Shown in pieces: positions 17,701 to 25,916 of a stretch of DNA of 64,000 nt. Numbering within the stretch: the first letter of the stretch is position 1; each line of letters begins with the position of its first letter. The translations under genes were made by a program, and so were the position numbers. Below the pieces are notes generated by a model. That model saw only the letters and a list, made by a program, of their open reading frames with translations. It ran no database searches and was not told the DNA's origin. The stretch is from Chitinophagaceae bacterium UBA1931 (GTDB lineage Bacteria > Bacteroidota > Bacteroidia > Chitinophagales > Chitinophagaceae): contig DDFJ01000004.1 of NCBI GenBank assembly GCA_002337125.1, positions 2,700,134 to 2,764,133 on the forward strand. The letters are read 5' to 3'.

Positions 17701-18273
17701 GGCGGTATTACCAATACACGAACTGAAAGTTATATGTGGCAGGCAGGTGTTCATCCTGAAAGTATTTCGCCTGAAAGAGAAATGGATGTTGTAGCAGCAG
17801 GCATTTATTATGGGGCAGGTGGTGGTGCAGCCGGTAATGCTGCATTAGCTGCAGCAGGAAAAACCTTGACAAATTATGTTGGCCAGGGAGTGATTGTAAC
17901 TTCCGGAGCAGCTACTTATGATGCTGTTGGTAATATTATTACTGATACACGTGTATATGGAAAAAATACCATCCCGACTACTTATAAACAATATATGATT
18001 GCATTGCATAACAGCAGCGCATGGGGTGGCAATGGAAGTATTGCCGATACGTATTCCAAAACTTTTTTCAAACTGCGTGAAATTTCTTTGACGTACGATG
18101 TGCCAGCTAAACTGTTGCATAAAGTTGCAAAAGCAGCTTCAATAAGTTTAATCGGGCAAAATGTATTTCTGAAAGCAAAACAGTTTAAATATTCTGATCC
18201 CGATGGTGGTAATGAAGATTTTGCAGACCCATCAACAAGGTATCTCGGTTTCAAACTCAATTTCACCTTCTAA
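14731..18273 (+). CDS. SusC/RagA family TonB-linked outer membrane receptor with STN domain
   Basis: This 1180-residue protein imports oligosaccharides across the outer membrane with SusD. The long start is kept because an N-terminal extension before the signal helix (MKLVTVLIIVASLQVSA, residues 24-40) is common in Chitinophagaceae receptors; Met24 is the alternative. Domains in order are: STN/secretin-like at about 48-115 (KVFSEIRKQTGYNFLYADE); carboxypeptidase-D-regulatory-like at about 136-205 (GRVTDEKGTPVSGVSV); plug from about 215 (VVVTALGIKRSEKALGY, later LKGATASALYGFRGANGAI); and a beta-barrel ending RYLGFKLNFTF. The STN domain implies signalling through the upstream FecR/sigma pair. 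SusD starts 11 bases downstream. Confidence 0.97.
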   Translation: MYLNVLCKSRTKSSGFLTKTFRIMKLVTVLIIVASLQVSAKTYSQKITIQENNISLEKVFSEIRKQTGYNFLYADEMLTQSKNVSINIRKGSIEDVLDVCLKDQQLTYSIADRTIVIKRKQTPPVAVVLPPAPEVLAFEINGRVTDEKGTPVSGVSVVNTRTKAGTTTDVNGNFSLQAENNDVITFTYIGKISQSIRVSAGKRDFAIVMVDSYQEMQNVVVTALGIKRSEKALGYSVQKVSGENIQKVSGLDIATSLTGKIAGMLVKNSPDFAAIPDLTIRGEKPLIVIDGIAYQNKTLGDISSEDIESISVLKGATASALYGFRGANGAILITTKNGSTSKTGITVDFTTNTMFTAGFLAIPEKQGVYGRGGSGVYALNSDASWGGKMDGSNQNQWDPVTKTFTVRPYLPVGMNNFKNFLEQGYVTNNNVNVGYHKDNVSLRNSFNWVENKGRYPNAKLQKYTYTFGADLNLDKFKMSTNLSYAKKASKNIGSNGYTSYDPMYSILIWSPSDWDLSLYKNNYWIKPGEIQNNHFGLVGTSIDNYAGSSENNPYFDRYEKTNEISRDIFNADLTMSYQLTSWLKATLRSGVDFYKETGQLRSSWGSYLSSGNTGVPGADYSGWNGGRKGQYNIGVSNGFSNNTDFLLSGDRKIKDFTVEYLAGGTVFYKRDDNMNASTQGGISVPGFFSIKASINSAQVSQSTYAQQVNSVFGRAAVSWKRMLFLEATGRNDWSSTLAKSQRSYFYPSVAGSFIASELLPQTKNWLDLLKLRGSWTLSKRPASIYEINSSYSISAATWGAFNGAGVPSNLYSPTIAPTSYETYEEGLQAMFLKNRLMLDVSHYSKRTFDRITTVGLTSASGYGGLVTNFGEEITRRGWEIILNGTPLKNKEWQLDIGFNWTTFASYYTKLDSVYSAKKPWVAVGKRTDHFISRDFQRDPQGNIIHNSSGLPITYGYDQLFGYSDPKFIWGVNANLKYKNFSFFMSFDGVNGGITNTRTESYMWQAGVHPESISPEREMDVVAAGIYYGAGGGAAGNAALAAAGKTLTNYVGQGVIVTSGAATYDAVGNIITDTRVYGKNTIPTTYKQYMIALHNSSAWGGNGSIADTYSKTFFKLREISLTYDVPAKLLHKVAKAASISLIGQNVFLKAKQFKYSDPDGGNEDFADPSTRYLGFKLNFTF

Positions 18274-18284
18274 AAACTGCAGCA

Positions 18285-19835
18285 ATGAAAAAAATATATT
18301 ATATACTGCTTGCAATGGCTTCTATAACTATTGCAGGTTCATGTAGCAAATTTGATAAGTTAAATACCAACCCGGATGTACCAACATCGGTTTCGCCCGA
18401 TTTGCTTGCAACAACAGTATTAAAAAGTACATACCGTTTCTGGAATCCAAATTCAACGGATTGGGCTACCGCTCAATTACTCACTAAGCATTGTGCGAAT
18501 CTTACAAATACTGCCAATCCATATCAATACTATTCTTCCTATTCTCCTTACGGTTCTTTTGGAGGAGCACAAAATTTAACAGCACTTAAAAGAATGGTTG
18601 AATTTGCAAAAGGAAATCCACAACTTCCTTCTTATGAAGGTTTGGCTTTGTATTTAAAAGCTTCTTACGGTTTTTCTGCAACGTTAGATATGGGAGATAT
18701 TCCTTATTCAGAAGCCGGTAAAGCAGAAGAGGGGATAACTCAACCTAAATATGATAAGCAGGCCGATGTATTTGTAGCTATTTTGAATGATTTGAAAGCT
18801 GCAGAGGCAAAGTTTGCCGAAGGCAAAAATTTTAATGGTGATATCATGTCGTATGCAGGAAATGCTGTAAAGTGGCGCAGGCTTTGCAACGCTATGCAGT
18901 TAAGAGTATTGCAGACCATCAGTAAAAAAATAACTGCGGCACAAAAAGCCCGCTTTGCTGAAATTGTGGCCGCTGGAAATTTATTGTCAGGGAATTCTGA
19001 TGTTTTTCAATTACCCTACCTCGACAATTCCAATGCAACTTATCCTTTTTACAACGGAGAAGGTACAAGGGTTAATTTAGCAATTTCAAAACTAATGGTT
19101 GATGCATTAAAAAATGTTAACGACCGCAGGTTGTTTTATTTTGCTGAACCAGCAGCTTATAAAATTACAGGAGGCTTACTAGATAATGATTTTGCAGCTT
19201 ATGAAGGTGCCCCAACAGAATTATCTCCTAATCAGCTTGATCTTAACAGGGCAGCCGGTAAGTATTCTTTAATTAATAAGCGTTACGCATCATCAGCATC
19301 CAGGATTGGCGATCCATACCTTTTCTTTGCTTATTCTGAACAATGTTTCATTCTTGCTGAAGCAGCTGAAGAAGGATGGATAGCCGGAGGAGTAGCAACT
19401 GCACAATCTTATTATGAAGCTGGCGTAAAAGCACAACTTAGTTATTACAAAGATTTAAGTACTGTAATACAGGCAAACCTTCATGGAATGGCAATTACAC
19501 AATCGTATATCGATAACTATTTTACCGGTGAAGCTGCTTACAAAACAGCTGGTACTAAAACAGAGCGCCTGCAGCAGATATGGATGCAGCGATATTTTAT
19601 AGATTTCTTCCAGGGTGGGGGAATGTCGTACAGAAATTACCTGCGTACAGGTTACCCGGTATTCCCCATTGATCCTGCTACATCTTTAAATTCAGCAGCT
19701 CCAACATTAGCGCCTAAGCGCAACATGTATCCTACTGATGAATTAACAAAGAATCCTGTGAACTATAAACAGGCAGTAGCAGATCAGTTTGGCGGATTTG
19801 ATGAAGTAAACAAAATCCCTTGGTGGTTACAGTAA
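18285..19835 (+). CDS. SusD/RagB family outer membrane lipoprotein
   Basis: This 516-residue protein has a lipoprotein signal, MKKIYYILLAMASITIAGSC, with Cys at 20, followed by SKFDKLNTNPDVPT as in the SusD-like_2 group. Helical TPR-like segments run through the middle (ALYLKASYGFSATLDMGDIPYSEA). The C-terminal GGMSYRNYLRTGYPVFP pattern is typical of these proteins. It caps the SusC channel and binds the glycan at the cell surface. A hairpin terminator follows before the first enzyme gene. Confidence 0.95.
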   Translation: MKKIYYILLAMASITIAGSCSKFDKLNTNPDVPTSVSPDLLATTVLKSTYRFWNPNSTDWATAQLLTKHCANLTNTANPYQYYSSYSPYGSFGGAQNLTALKRMVEFAKGNPQLPSYEGLALYLKASYGFSATLDMGDIPYSEAGKAEEGITQPKYDKQADVFVAILNDLKAAEAKFAEGKNFNGDIMSYAGNAVKWRRLCNAMQLRVLQTISKKITAAQKARFAEIVAAGNLLSGNSDVFQLPYLDNSNATYPFYNGEGTRVNLAISKLMVDALKNVNDRRLFYFAEPAAYKITGGLLDNDFAAYEGAPTELSPNQLDLNRAAGKYSLINKRYASSASRIGDPYLFFAYSEQCFILAEAAEEGWIAGGVATAQSYYEAGVKAQLSYYKDLSTVIQANLHGMAITQSYIDNYFTGEAAYKTAGTKTERLQQIWMQRYFIDFFQGGGMSYRNYLRTGYPVFPIDPATSLNSAAPTLAPKRNMYPTDELTKNPVNYKQAVADQFGGFDEVNKIPWWLQ

Positions 19836-19858
19836 GCAAGCAGTGACTATTCATATGA

Positions 19859-19898
19859 CAGTTCGTCCCTGGTGCTTTTGCACCGGGGACTGAACTTT
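19859..19898 (+). terminator. Hairpin between susD and the enzyme genes
   Basis: AGTTC-GTCCCTGGTGC pairs with GCACCGGGGAC-T-GAACT around TTTT, with one wobble and one bulge. The T-tract after it is weak. It probably lowers but does not block read-through, giving more SusC/D than enzyme transcript. Confidence 0.65.
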
Positions 19899-19950
19899 AT
19901 AATAGTGAGTAATCAACTATCACAAAAAATATTCAAATTGTTTATACAAA

Positions 19951-20742
19951 ATGAAACATCTTTTCTTTTTGACTTTGTCATTCATCTTATGTCAATCAAT
20001 ATTTTCACAAACACAAAAATGGAAACTGGTATGGAGTGATGAATTTAATTACTCCGGTCTGCCATCTGCTAAAAAATGGAATTTTGATACAGCAGGTAAT
20101 AAATCAGGATGGGGAAATAATGAAGCTCAATGGTACACGAATAAAAATATAAAGAATGCAAGTGTAAGTAATGGCGTATTAAAAATCACTGCTATTAAAG
20201 AAGATGTTTCCGGAAAGAAATATTCTTCAGCAAGACTGTACACAAAAAATAAAATTTACTGGAACTGCGGACTCATTGAAGTAAAGGCTAAACTTCCTGA
20301 AGGAAAAGGAACATGGCCGGCTATCTGGATGCTGGGAAAAAATATTGATTCAGCAGGATGGCCTCAATGCGGTGAAATTGATATTATGGAACATGTTGGT
20401 TATATGAAAGACAGTATTTTCGGGTCATTACATTCTGAAACATATAATCACGTAAAAGGAACGCAGAAAACGAAGGGAATATTTATTGATCATCCTTATT
20501 CGCAGTTTCATATTTATGCCATTGAATGGACTCCCGATAAAATTGATTTTCTCCTTGACGGAAAAGTTTATTACAGTGTTTTGAATGAACACCTTACCGT
20601 AAAAGAATGGCCTTTTAGCCAGCCTTTTTTTCTCATTATAAATCTGGCAATTGGCGGTAACTGGGGAGGTAAATATGGAACAGATGATTCTATTTTTCCT
20701 GCAGCAATGGAAGTTGATTATGTAAGAATATACCAGAAATAA
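19951..20742 (+). CDS. Glycoside hydrolase family 16, beta-glucanase (laminarinase-like)
   Basis: This 263-residue enzyme has signal peptide MKHLFFLTLSFILCQSIFSQ and then KLVWSDEFNYSGLPSAKKW, the usual GH16 opening. The catalytic motif GEIDIMEHVGY supplies nucleophile Glu141, Asp143 and acid/base Glu146. The extra Met in EIDIME is the form seen in laminarinases and related beta-1,3(4)-glucanases. The protein is a single jelly-roll domain without a binding module. It is secreted or periplasmic and is the first enzyme after SusD. Substrate could be beta-1,3-glucan, mixed-linkage glucan or another beta-glycan. Confidence 0.93.
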   Translation: MKHLFFLTLSFILCQSIFSQTQKWKLVWSDEFNYSGLPSAKKWNFDTAGNKSGWGNNEAQWYTNKNIKNASVSNGVLKITAIKEDVSGKKYSSARLYTKNKIYWNCGLIEVKAKLPEGKGTWPAIWMLGKNIDSAGWPQCGEIDIMEHVGYMKDSIFGSLHSETYNHVKGTQKTKGIFIDHPYSQFHIYAIEWTPDKIDFLLDGKVYYSVLNEHLTVKEWPFSQPFFLIINLAIGGNWGGKYGTDDSIFPAAMEVDYVRIYQK

Positions 20743-20773
20743 AATTTTGCAATTGTTGAATTGTATAGTTCCT

Positions 20774-20793
20774 TTAAACGATAAACCGTTTAA
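20774..20793. repeat. Short inverted repeat before the EEP gene
   Basis: TTAAACG and CGTTTAA flank ATAAAC, 11 bases before the ATG at 20805. It is perfect but AT-rich; it could be a regulator site, a leader hairpin or chance. Confidence 0.3.
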
Positions 20794-20804
20794 TCTTTAT
20801 AATT

Positions 20805-21644
20805 ATGCGTAAACTTTTTCTGCCCCTTTTTTTGTTAGTTTCTTTTTTTGGATATACACAGGATATTAAAATAATGACTTACAACATTCGTCTTGATGTT
20901 GCATCCGACGGAACGAATGCCTGGCCTGTAAGAAAAGATTATTTCAACGCACAACTGAAATTTTACGAGCCTGATATTTTTGGTATACAGGAAGGGCTGC
21001 CCAACCAGGTGAAAGATATTTCGTCAGCAATGACGGATTATAATTTAATAAGCTTAGGCAGAGATGGGAATAACACCGGGGAAGCATCTTCTATTTTCTA
21101 TAAGAAAAAAAGATTTGTATTGAAGAAATCAGGAACATTCTGGTTGTCCGATACTCCTGATACTGTTTCGCAAGGTTGGGATGCGGCTTGCAGAAGAGTT
21201 TGTACTTATGTACTCCTTTTTGATAAAATAACGAACAGGAATTTCTGGGTGTTTAATACTCACCTTGATCATCAGGGCGAAGTTGCAAGGACAAAAGGAC
21301 TTGAATTAATTCTTGCAAAAATATCTGCATTAAATAAAATGAAATACCCGGTTGTTTTTATGGGTGATCTTAATTCTGAACCAACCGAACCAAGAATTAT
21401 TTCTTTTAAAGAAAAGATGACAGACTGCAGGGAGGTATGTGTTCAAAAGCCATTCGGGCCTTCAGGTACATTTAATGGTTTTAAACATGATGAACCTGTT
21501 GTGAAACTGATTGATTACATTTTTATTTCCAAAAACAGTGATTGGATTGTAAATAAATATGCTGTATTGTCTGATTCAAAAGATTTGCATTATCCATCTG
21601 ATCACTTACCCGTTTTTGTTCAGCTTAATTTTAAAAAGAAATGA
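20805..21644 (+). CDS. Secreted endonuclease/exonuclease/phosphatase family hydrolase
   Basis: This 279-residue protein has signal peptide MRKLFLPLFLLVSFFGYTQ. EEP-fold motifs appear in order: MTYNIRLD near 25, GIQEGLPNQ with the metal-binding Glu, FNTHLDHQG, FMGDLNSEP, and SDHLPVFV at the C-terminus with the catalytic His. The fold hydrolyses phosphodiester or phosphomonoester bonds with magnesium. EEP proteins appear in many Bacteroidota sugar-use loci with unclear substrates. Its stop overlaps the start of the GH127 gene by four bases (ATGA), so the two are translationally coupled. Confidence 0.88.
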   Translation: MRKLFLPLFLLVSFFGYTQDIKIMTYNIRLDVASDGTNAWPVRKDYFNAQLKFYEPDIFGIQEGLPNQVKDISSAMTDYNLISLGRDGNNTGEASSIFYKKKRFVLKKSGTFWLSDTPDTVSQGWDAACRRVCTYVLLFDKITNRNFWVFNTHLDHQGEVARTKGLELILAKISALNKMKYPVVFMGDLNSEPTEPRIISFKEKMTDCREVCVQKPFGPSGTFNGFKHDEPVVKLIDYIFISKNSDWIVNKYAVLSDSKDLHYPSDHLPVFVQLNFKKK

Positions 21645-24256
21645 AGAAGTGGTACCTGATTTTTGTTTTTCTGCAGGGCCTCTGCAGTTTGCCTTTAGCA
21701 GCACAATTAATTTCTTTACCAAAAGAAGCAAAGTTTAAGTTTGGTGATGATCCCGGTTGGGCTAATCCTGCATTTAATGATGGTGATTGGCAAAATCAGC
21801 AATTAGGAAAAAGTTTTGTTCACGATTCATCGTATGGCTGGTACAGGATACGAATCGTTATTCCTGCTGATATGAAAACCACGAATGGTAAAGGATTAAA
21901 ACTTCGGCTTGGTAAAATAGATGATGTTGATCAAACATATTTTAATGGAAAACCAATTGGGGAAACCGGTTCTTTTCCGCCGGGATTTGTTACTCAATGG
22001 GAAAAGCAGCGGATGTATACCATTCCTGAAAGCTTAATAAAGTGGAACAGTGAAAATGTTATTGCAGTGCGGATTTATAATTCAACTGGTGGAATGGGCA
22101 TGTGGGACGGGCCTTATAATATTGAGCCTAATGGCTGGATTGATGAAGTTGATATAAGCCAAACAATTACAGAAACTTCAAAAAACAGTTTTATTACCAA
22201 AATAACTTTCACAAATAAAAGCAACAATGCTTTTAGTGGAACTATCAGGTACAAGGTTGCAGACAAGACGAATAAAAAAGTACTTTTTACTGAAACAAAA
22301 GACATACGGCTGCAACCCAAAGTGGGAGATATTGTTGTTGTAACTTTTTCGAAGGTTACAGATATAAACAGGAATGTTTTTAATGTGGGTTACCAGGTAA
22401 ACGATCATAACAGTAGCCTGCATCTTAAAAAGGAAGAATTGTTTATTGCCACCGATTTTCTTGAAATACCTGTAAACGGAGAGGTGCGGCCACTGGTAAA
22501 AAATAAAATTCAAAATAAATTCAACAGCATTCCACTTCAGGATGAGCAGTTCAATGGATATTTAGGGGAACGCTTTACACAAAACCTCGAACAGCGTCTT
22601 TTGAAAATAGATGAGTTTGGTTTGATTGGTTCTTATCTTGACCGGCCCGGTATTCATCCATGGGCTGGTGAGCATGTTGGCAAATATCTCGAAACAGCCT
22701 GCAATACTTGGAAGCTTACACACAATCCTGCTTTGAAAAAGCAAATGGACAGATTGATGTATGAATTAATCAATGCACAAAAAGAAGATGGTTATTTAGG
22801 AACATATACTCCTGACCAGTACTGGACAAGCTGGGATGTGTGGAGCCATAAATACAACCTGCATGGATTGCTGGCATATTATTCTGCAACTGGTTATAAA
22901 CCGGCTTTGGATGCTTGCAAAAAAATGGGCAACCTTTTATGCAGGACATTCGGAAAAAACGCAGGGCAGAAAGATATACTCACAGCCGGTGAGCATGTTG
23001 GCATGGCAGCAACCAGTGTGCTGGATGCAATGGTTGAATTATATAAGTTTACGGCTGATAAAAAATATTTAGATTTCTGTTATTACATATTGGATGCATG
23101 GGAACAGGATAATGGCCCCAAAGTCATCAGTTCAATTCTTACTACAGGAAAAGTAAAGAAAGTAGGCAATGGTAAAGCTTATGAAATGCTTTCTAATTAT
23201 GTTGGTTTGATAAAACTGTACCAGTTAACAGGCGATAATAAAATGTTGAAAGCGGTAGAAATGGCCTGGCAGGATGTGGTGGCCACACAGTTATACATTA
23301 CAGGTACTTCCAGTTCGCATGAGCATTTCCAGGACGATGATTATTTGCCTGCCGATGTGAATGATAATATGGGCGAAGGATGCGTAACCACAACATGGAT
23401 TCAACTGAATCAGAATTTGTTTGCATTAACTGGAGATATAAAATATTTAAACCAGCTTGAAAAATCAGTTTACAATCATTTGCTGGCAGCTGAAAATCCG
23501 CAAACAGGTTGTGTAAGCTATTATACACCGTTGATGAATAAAAAACCTTACACCTGTTTTATTACCTGCTGCCAGTCAAGTGTGCCAAGAGGTATTGCAT
23601 TGGTGCCCAAATTTACTTTCGGAAATATCTCTGGTGTTCCAACAGTTTTATTTTATGAGCCTGCTGTTTATAAAGTCAAAGTTGCTGCAACTGATAAAAA
23701 AAATATTGATGTTGTTTTTAATCTTAAAGGAAGTTTTCCCGAAAACGGAAACTTAGTTTTATCAGTTACTTGTTCAAAGCCGGGTATTTTTCCTGTAGCA
23801 CTGAGAGTGCCTGAGTGGTGTGCAAATTATACTGCAGGCGTTGGAAATAAATTATATAAAGGAACAGCCGGTGAACTTGTAACAATCACAAGAAACTGGG
23901 AAACCGGCGATCAGGTAACCATCAGTTTTGATATGCCGGTTCAATTTATTGCAGGCGGGAAAAGTTATCCTTCTCAAATTGCTTTACAACGTGGACCGCA
24001 AATACTGGCTGTGGATGAAAGTGTAAATCCTGCTGCTGTAATTAACCTTCTTACAAATTCAAAACAAGGAATTACAATCAGCAAACCTGAGCTTGCAGAT
24101 GAATCAAAAATATTACCGGCTAACTGGTTTGGGAAGCAGGCTTATTCAGTAACTATCTTAAATAGTAATGAAAAAATTGTTTTCGTTCCATTTGCTGAAG
24201 CCAGTCAAACAAATGGGGATATGAGAGTTTGGTTACACTTGCAAATAAAAAATTAA
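21641..24256 (+). CDS. Glycoside hydrolase family 127-type beta-L-arabinofuranosidase with N-terminal ligand-binding domain
   Basis: This is an 871-residue secreted enzyme (signal MKKWYLIFVFLQGLCSLPLAAQ). Residues about 25-170 form a galactose-binding-like sandwich (WYRIRIVIPADM, DDVDQTYFNGKPIGETGSFP). The alpha-barrel catalytic domain begins near 310 (LDRPGIHPWAGEHVGKYLE). The zinc/thiol site typical of GH127 is kept: Glu579-x-Cys581 in GEGC, and Cys643-Cys644 in CFITCC. In the family the second cluster holds the cysteine nucleophile. Predicted role is removal of beta-linked L-arabinofuranose from plant glycans. It overlaps the EEP gene by four bases and is followed after four bases by GH5. 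Related families (GH142, GH146) cannot be excluded. Confidence 0.85.
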   Translation: MKKWYLIFVFLQGLCSLPLAAQLISLPKEAKFKFGDDPGWANPAFNDGDWQNQQLGKSFVHDSSYGWYRIRIVIPADMKTTNGKGLKLRLGKIDDVDQTYFNGKPIGETGSFPPGFVTQWEKQRMYTIPESLIKWNSENVIAVRIYNSTGGMGMWDGPYNIEPNGWIDEVDISQTITETSKNSFITKITFTNKSNNAFSGTIRYKVADKTNKKVLFTETKDIRLQPKVGDIVVVTFSKVTDINRNVFNVGYQVNDHNSSLHLKKEELFIATDFLEIPVNGEVRPLVKNKIQNKFNSIPLQDEQFNGYLGERFTQNLEQRLLKIDEFGLIGSYLDRPGIHPWAGEHVGKYLETACNTWKLTHNPALKKQMDRLMYELINAQKEDGYLGTYTPDQYWTSWDVWSHKYNLHGLLAYYSATGYKPALDACKKMGNLLCRTFGKNAGQKDILTAGEHVGMAATSVLDAMVELYKFTADKKYLDFCYYILDAWEQDNGPKVISSILTTGKVKKVGNGKAYEMLSNYVGLIKLYQLTGDNKMLKAVEMAWQDVVATQLYITGTSSSHEHFQDDDYLPADVNDNMGEGCVTTTWIQLNQNLFALTGDIKYLNQLEKSVYNHLLAAENPQTGCVSYYTPLMNKKPYTCFITCCQSSVPRGIALVPKFTFGNISGVPTVLFYEPAVYKVKVAATDKKNIDVVFNLKGSFPENGNLVLSVTCSKPGIFPVALRVPEWCANYTAGVGNKLYKGTAGELVTITRNWETGDQVTISFDMPVQFIAGGKSYPSQIALQRGPQILAVDESVNPAAVINLLTNSKQGITISKPELADESKILPANWFGKQAYSVTILNSNEKIVFVPFAEASQTNGDMRVWLHLQIKN

Positions 24257-24260
24257 AGAG

Positions 24261-25901
24261 ATGAAAGGAATTGTAATCCTGTTATTAATCTTAGCATGCA
24301 GTCATTTTTCTTTTGCACAAAAAAAGCAGGAAAAGCGAATCAGTTTTTTGCATACAGCTGGTCAGGATATTGTAGATGAATCTGGAAGAAAAGTTTTTTT
24401 AAAAGGTGTTGGCTTGGGTAACTGGTTATTGCCCGAAGGTTATATGTGGAAGTTTGGAGAACTTGGCGACCGTCCCCGCAAAATTGAAAAAATTGTTGCC
24501 GATTTAATTGGTAAAGAAAAAGCAGATAGATTTTGGAAAACGTTCAGGCAAAATTATATTACGGAAGCAGATATAAAGAGGATTGCTGAACTGGGGTTTA
24601 ATTCTGTACGGCCTGCATTAAATGCAAGGTTGTTTTTAACTGAAGGTGAAAATCCTGTCTATAAAGAAGAAGGATTTCAGTTAATTGATTCGCTGGTTAA
24701 ATGGTGTAAGAAATATAATCTGTATGTGATTATTGATATGCATGCAGCACCGGGCGGGCAAACAGGCGCAAATATTGATGACAGCCCGAATGATATTCCC
24801 GAACTGTTTATCGAAAAAAAATACCAGGATCAATTGGTTGATCTGTGGGTGAAGATTGCAGAGCGATATAAAAATGAGCCGACTGTTGCAGCGTATGATT
24901 TGCTGAATGAACCACTGCCCATCAACACAGGATCGGCAGAGAAATACAAGCATTTATTGGAGCCACTGTATAAACGTATCACAGCTGCTATCCGTAATGT
25001 TGATCAAAAGCACATGATTACACTGGAGGGTTTTAACTGGTCCAATGACTGGTCGCTTTTTACAAAACCATTTGACAGTAATGTGTTTTACCAGTTTCAT
25101 TACTATTGCTGGAACAGACCGGATCATCTGAATGGCATTAATGATTTTCTGCAAAAGAGAAATGAATTGAATACACCAATATGGGTGGGCGAAACAGGTG
25201 AAAAAGGGAATGCGATCTATTGGGCAACAACACAATTATTTGAGTCAAAGAATATTGGTTTTTCTTTCTGGCCCTGGAAAAAAATGGATACACAGAATAC
25301 TCCCTATTCAATTAATAAGCCCGGTAATTGGGATTTGATTGCTGAATACAGCAGGGGAGGAGCCAAACCTGATGCTGCACTTGCTGAAAAAATATTCAAT
25401 GAATTACTGGAGAATATTAAAATTTCCAACTGTAAATATTTCGAAGATGTTTGTAATGCCATCTTAACAAGAGTTCCTTCAAAAATTGAAGCAGAGAATT
25501 ATGGACATGATGGCTTTAACCGTTCTTATTTTGTTTCAGATACAATAAACAAATCAAAATTTTACAGAACTTCTGAACCTGTAAAAATAAATCTTGACAG
25601 TAAGGATAAAGATCAGTTTTGGTCTGAACAATCAATTGAACTTCAGCAATCAGAATGGGTGGTTTATACATTTGAAAGTGTAACTGTAGGTAAATATAAA
25701 TTTTCTCTCAGGGCAGAGGCTGTTGCTGATGCATGCAGACTGACAGTTATTATCAACAACAAAAAAATAAACCTTGAGGTTGGTAACACTGAGTTCAAAG
25801 AAATAGCCGCAGGGGTACATCAACTGAGAAAAGGAAAAAATACAATTAAGATACTTGTAAACGCAGGTGCTGCAAAAGTTGACTGGATAAAATGTAACTG
25901 A
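24261..25901 (+). CDS. Glycoside hydrolase family 5 with C-terminal carbohydrate-binding domain
   Basis: The 546-residue protein starts with signal MKGIVILLLILACSHFSFAQ. The (beta/alpha)8 domain (about 30-390) has GVGLGNWLLPEGYMWKF, as in exo-1,3-glucanase-like GH5 enzymes. YDLLNEPLP carries acid/base Glu217, and IWVGETGEKGN carries nucleophile Glu311. The C-terminal part (about 415-546) starts RVPSKIEAENYGHDGF and ends GAAKVDWIKC, matching CBM6/35-type sugar-binding modules. It cleaves a beta-glycan in the periplasm or at the surface. It fits tightly between GH127 and ribokinase in the operon. Confidence 0.92.
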   Translation: MKGIVILLLILACSHFSFAQKKQEKRISFLHTAGQDIVDESGRKVFLKGVGLGNWLLPEGYMWKFGELGDRPRKIEKIVADLIGKEKADRFWKTFRQNYITEADIKRIAELGFNSVRPALNARLFLTEGENPVYKEEGFQLIDSLVKWCKKYNLYVIIDMHAAPGGQTGANIDDSPNDIPELFIEKKYQDQLVDLWVKIAERYKNEPTVAAYDLLNEPLPINTGSAEKYKHLLEPLYKRITAAIRNVDQKHMITLEGFNWSNDWSLFTKPFDSNVFYQFHYYCWNRPDHLNGINDFLQKRNELNTPIWVGETGEKGNAIYWATTQLFESKNIGFSFWPWKKMDTQNTPYSINKPGNWDLIAEYSRGGAKPDAALAEKIFNELLENIKISNCKYFEDVCNAILTRVPSKIEAENYGHDGFNRSYFVSDTINKSKFYRTSEPVKINLDSKDKDQFWSEQSIELQQSEWVVYTFESVTVGKYKFSLRAEAVADACRLTVIINNKKINLEVGNTEFKEIAAGVHQLRKGKNTIKILVNAGAAKVDWIKCN

Positions 25902-25916
25902 TTAAATTAAAGCAAA

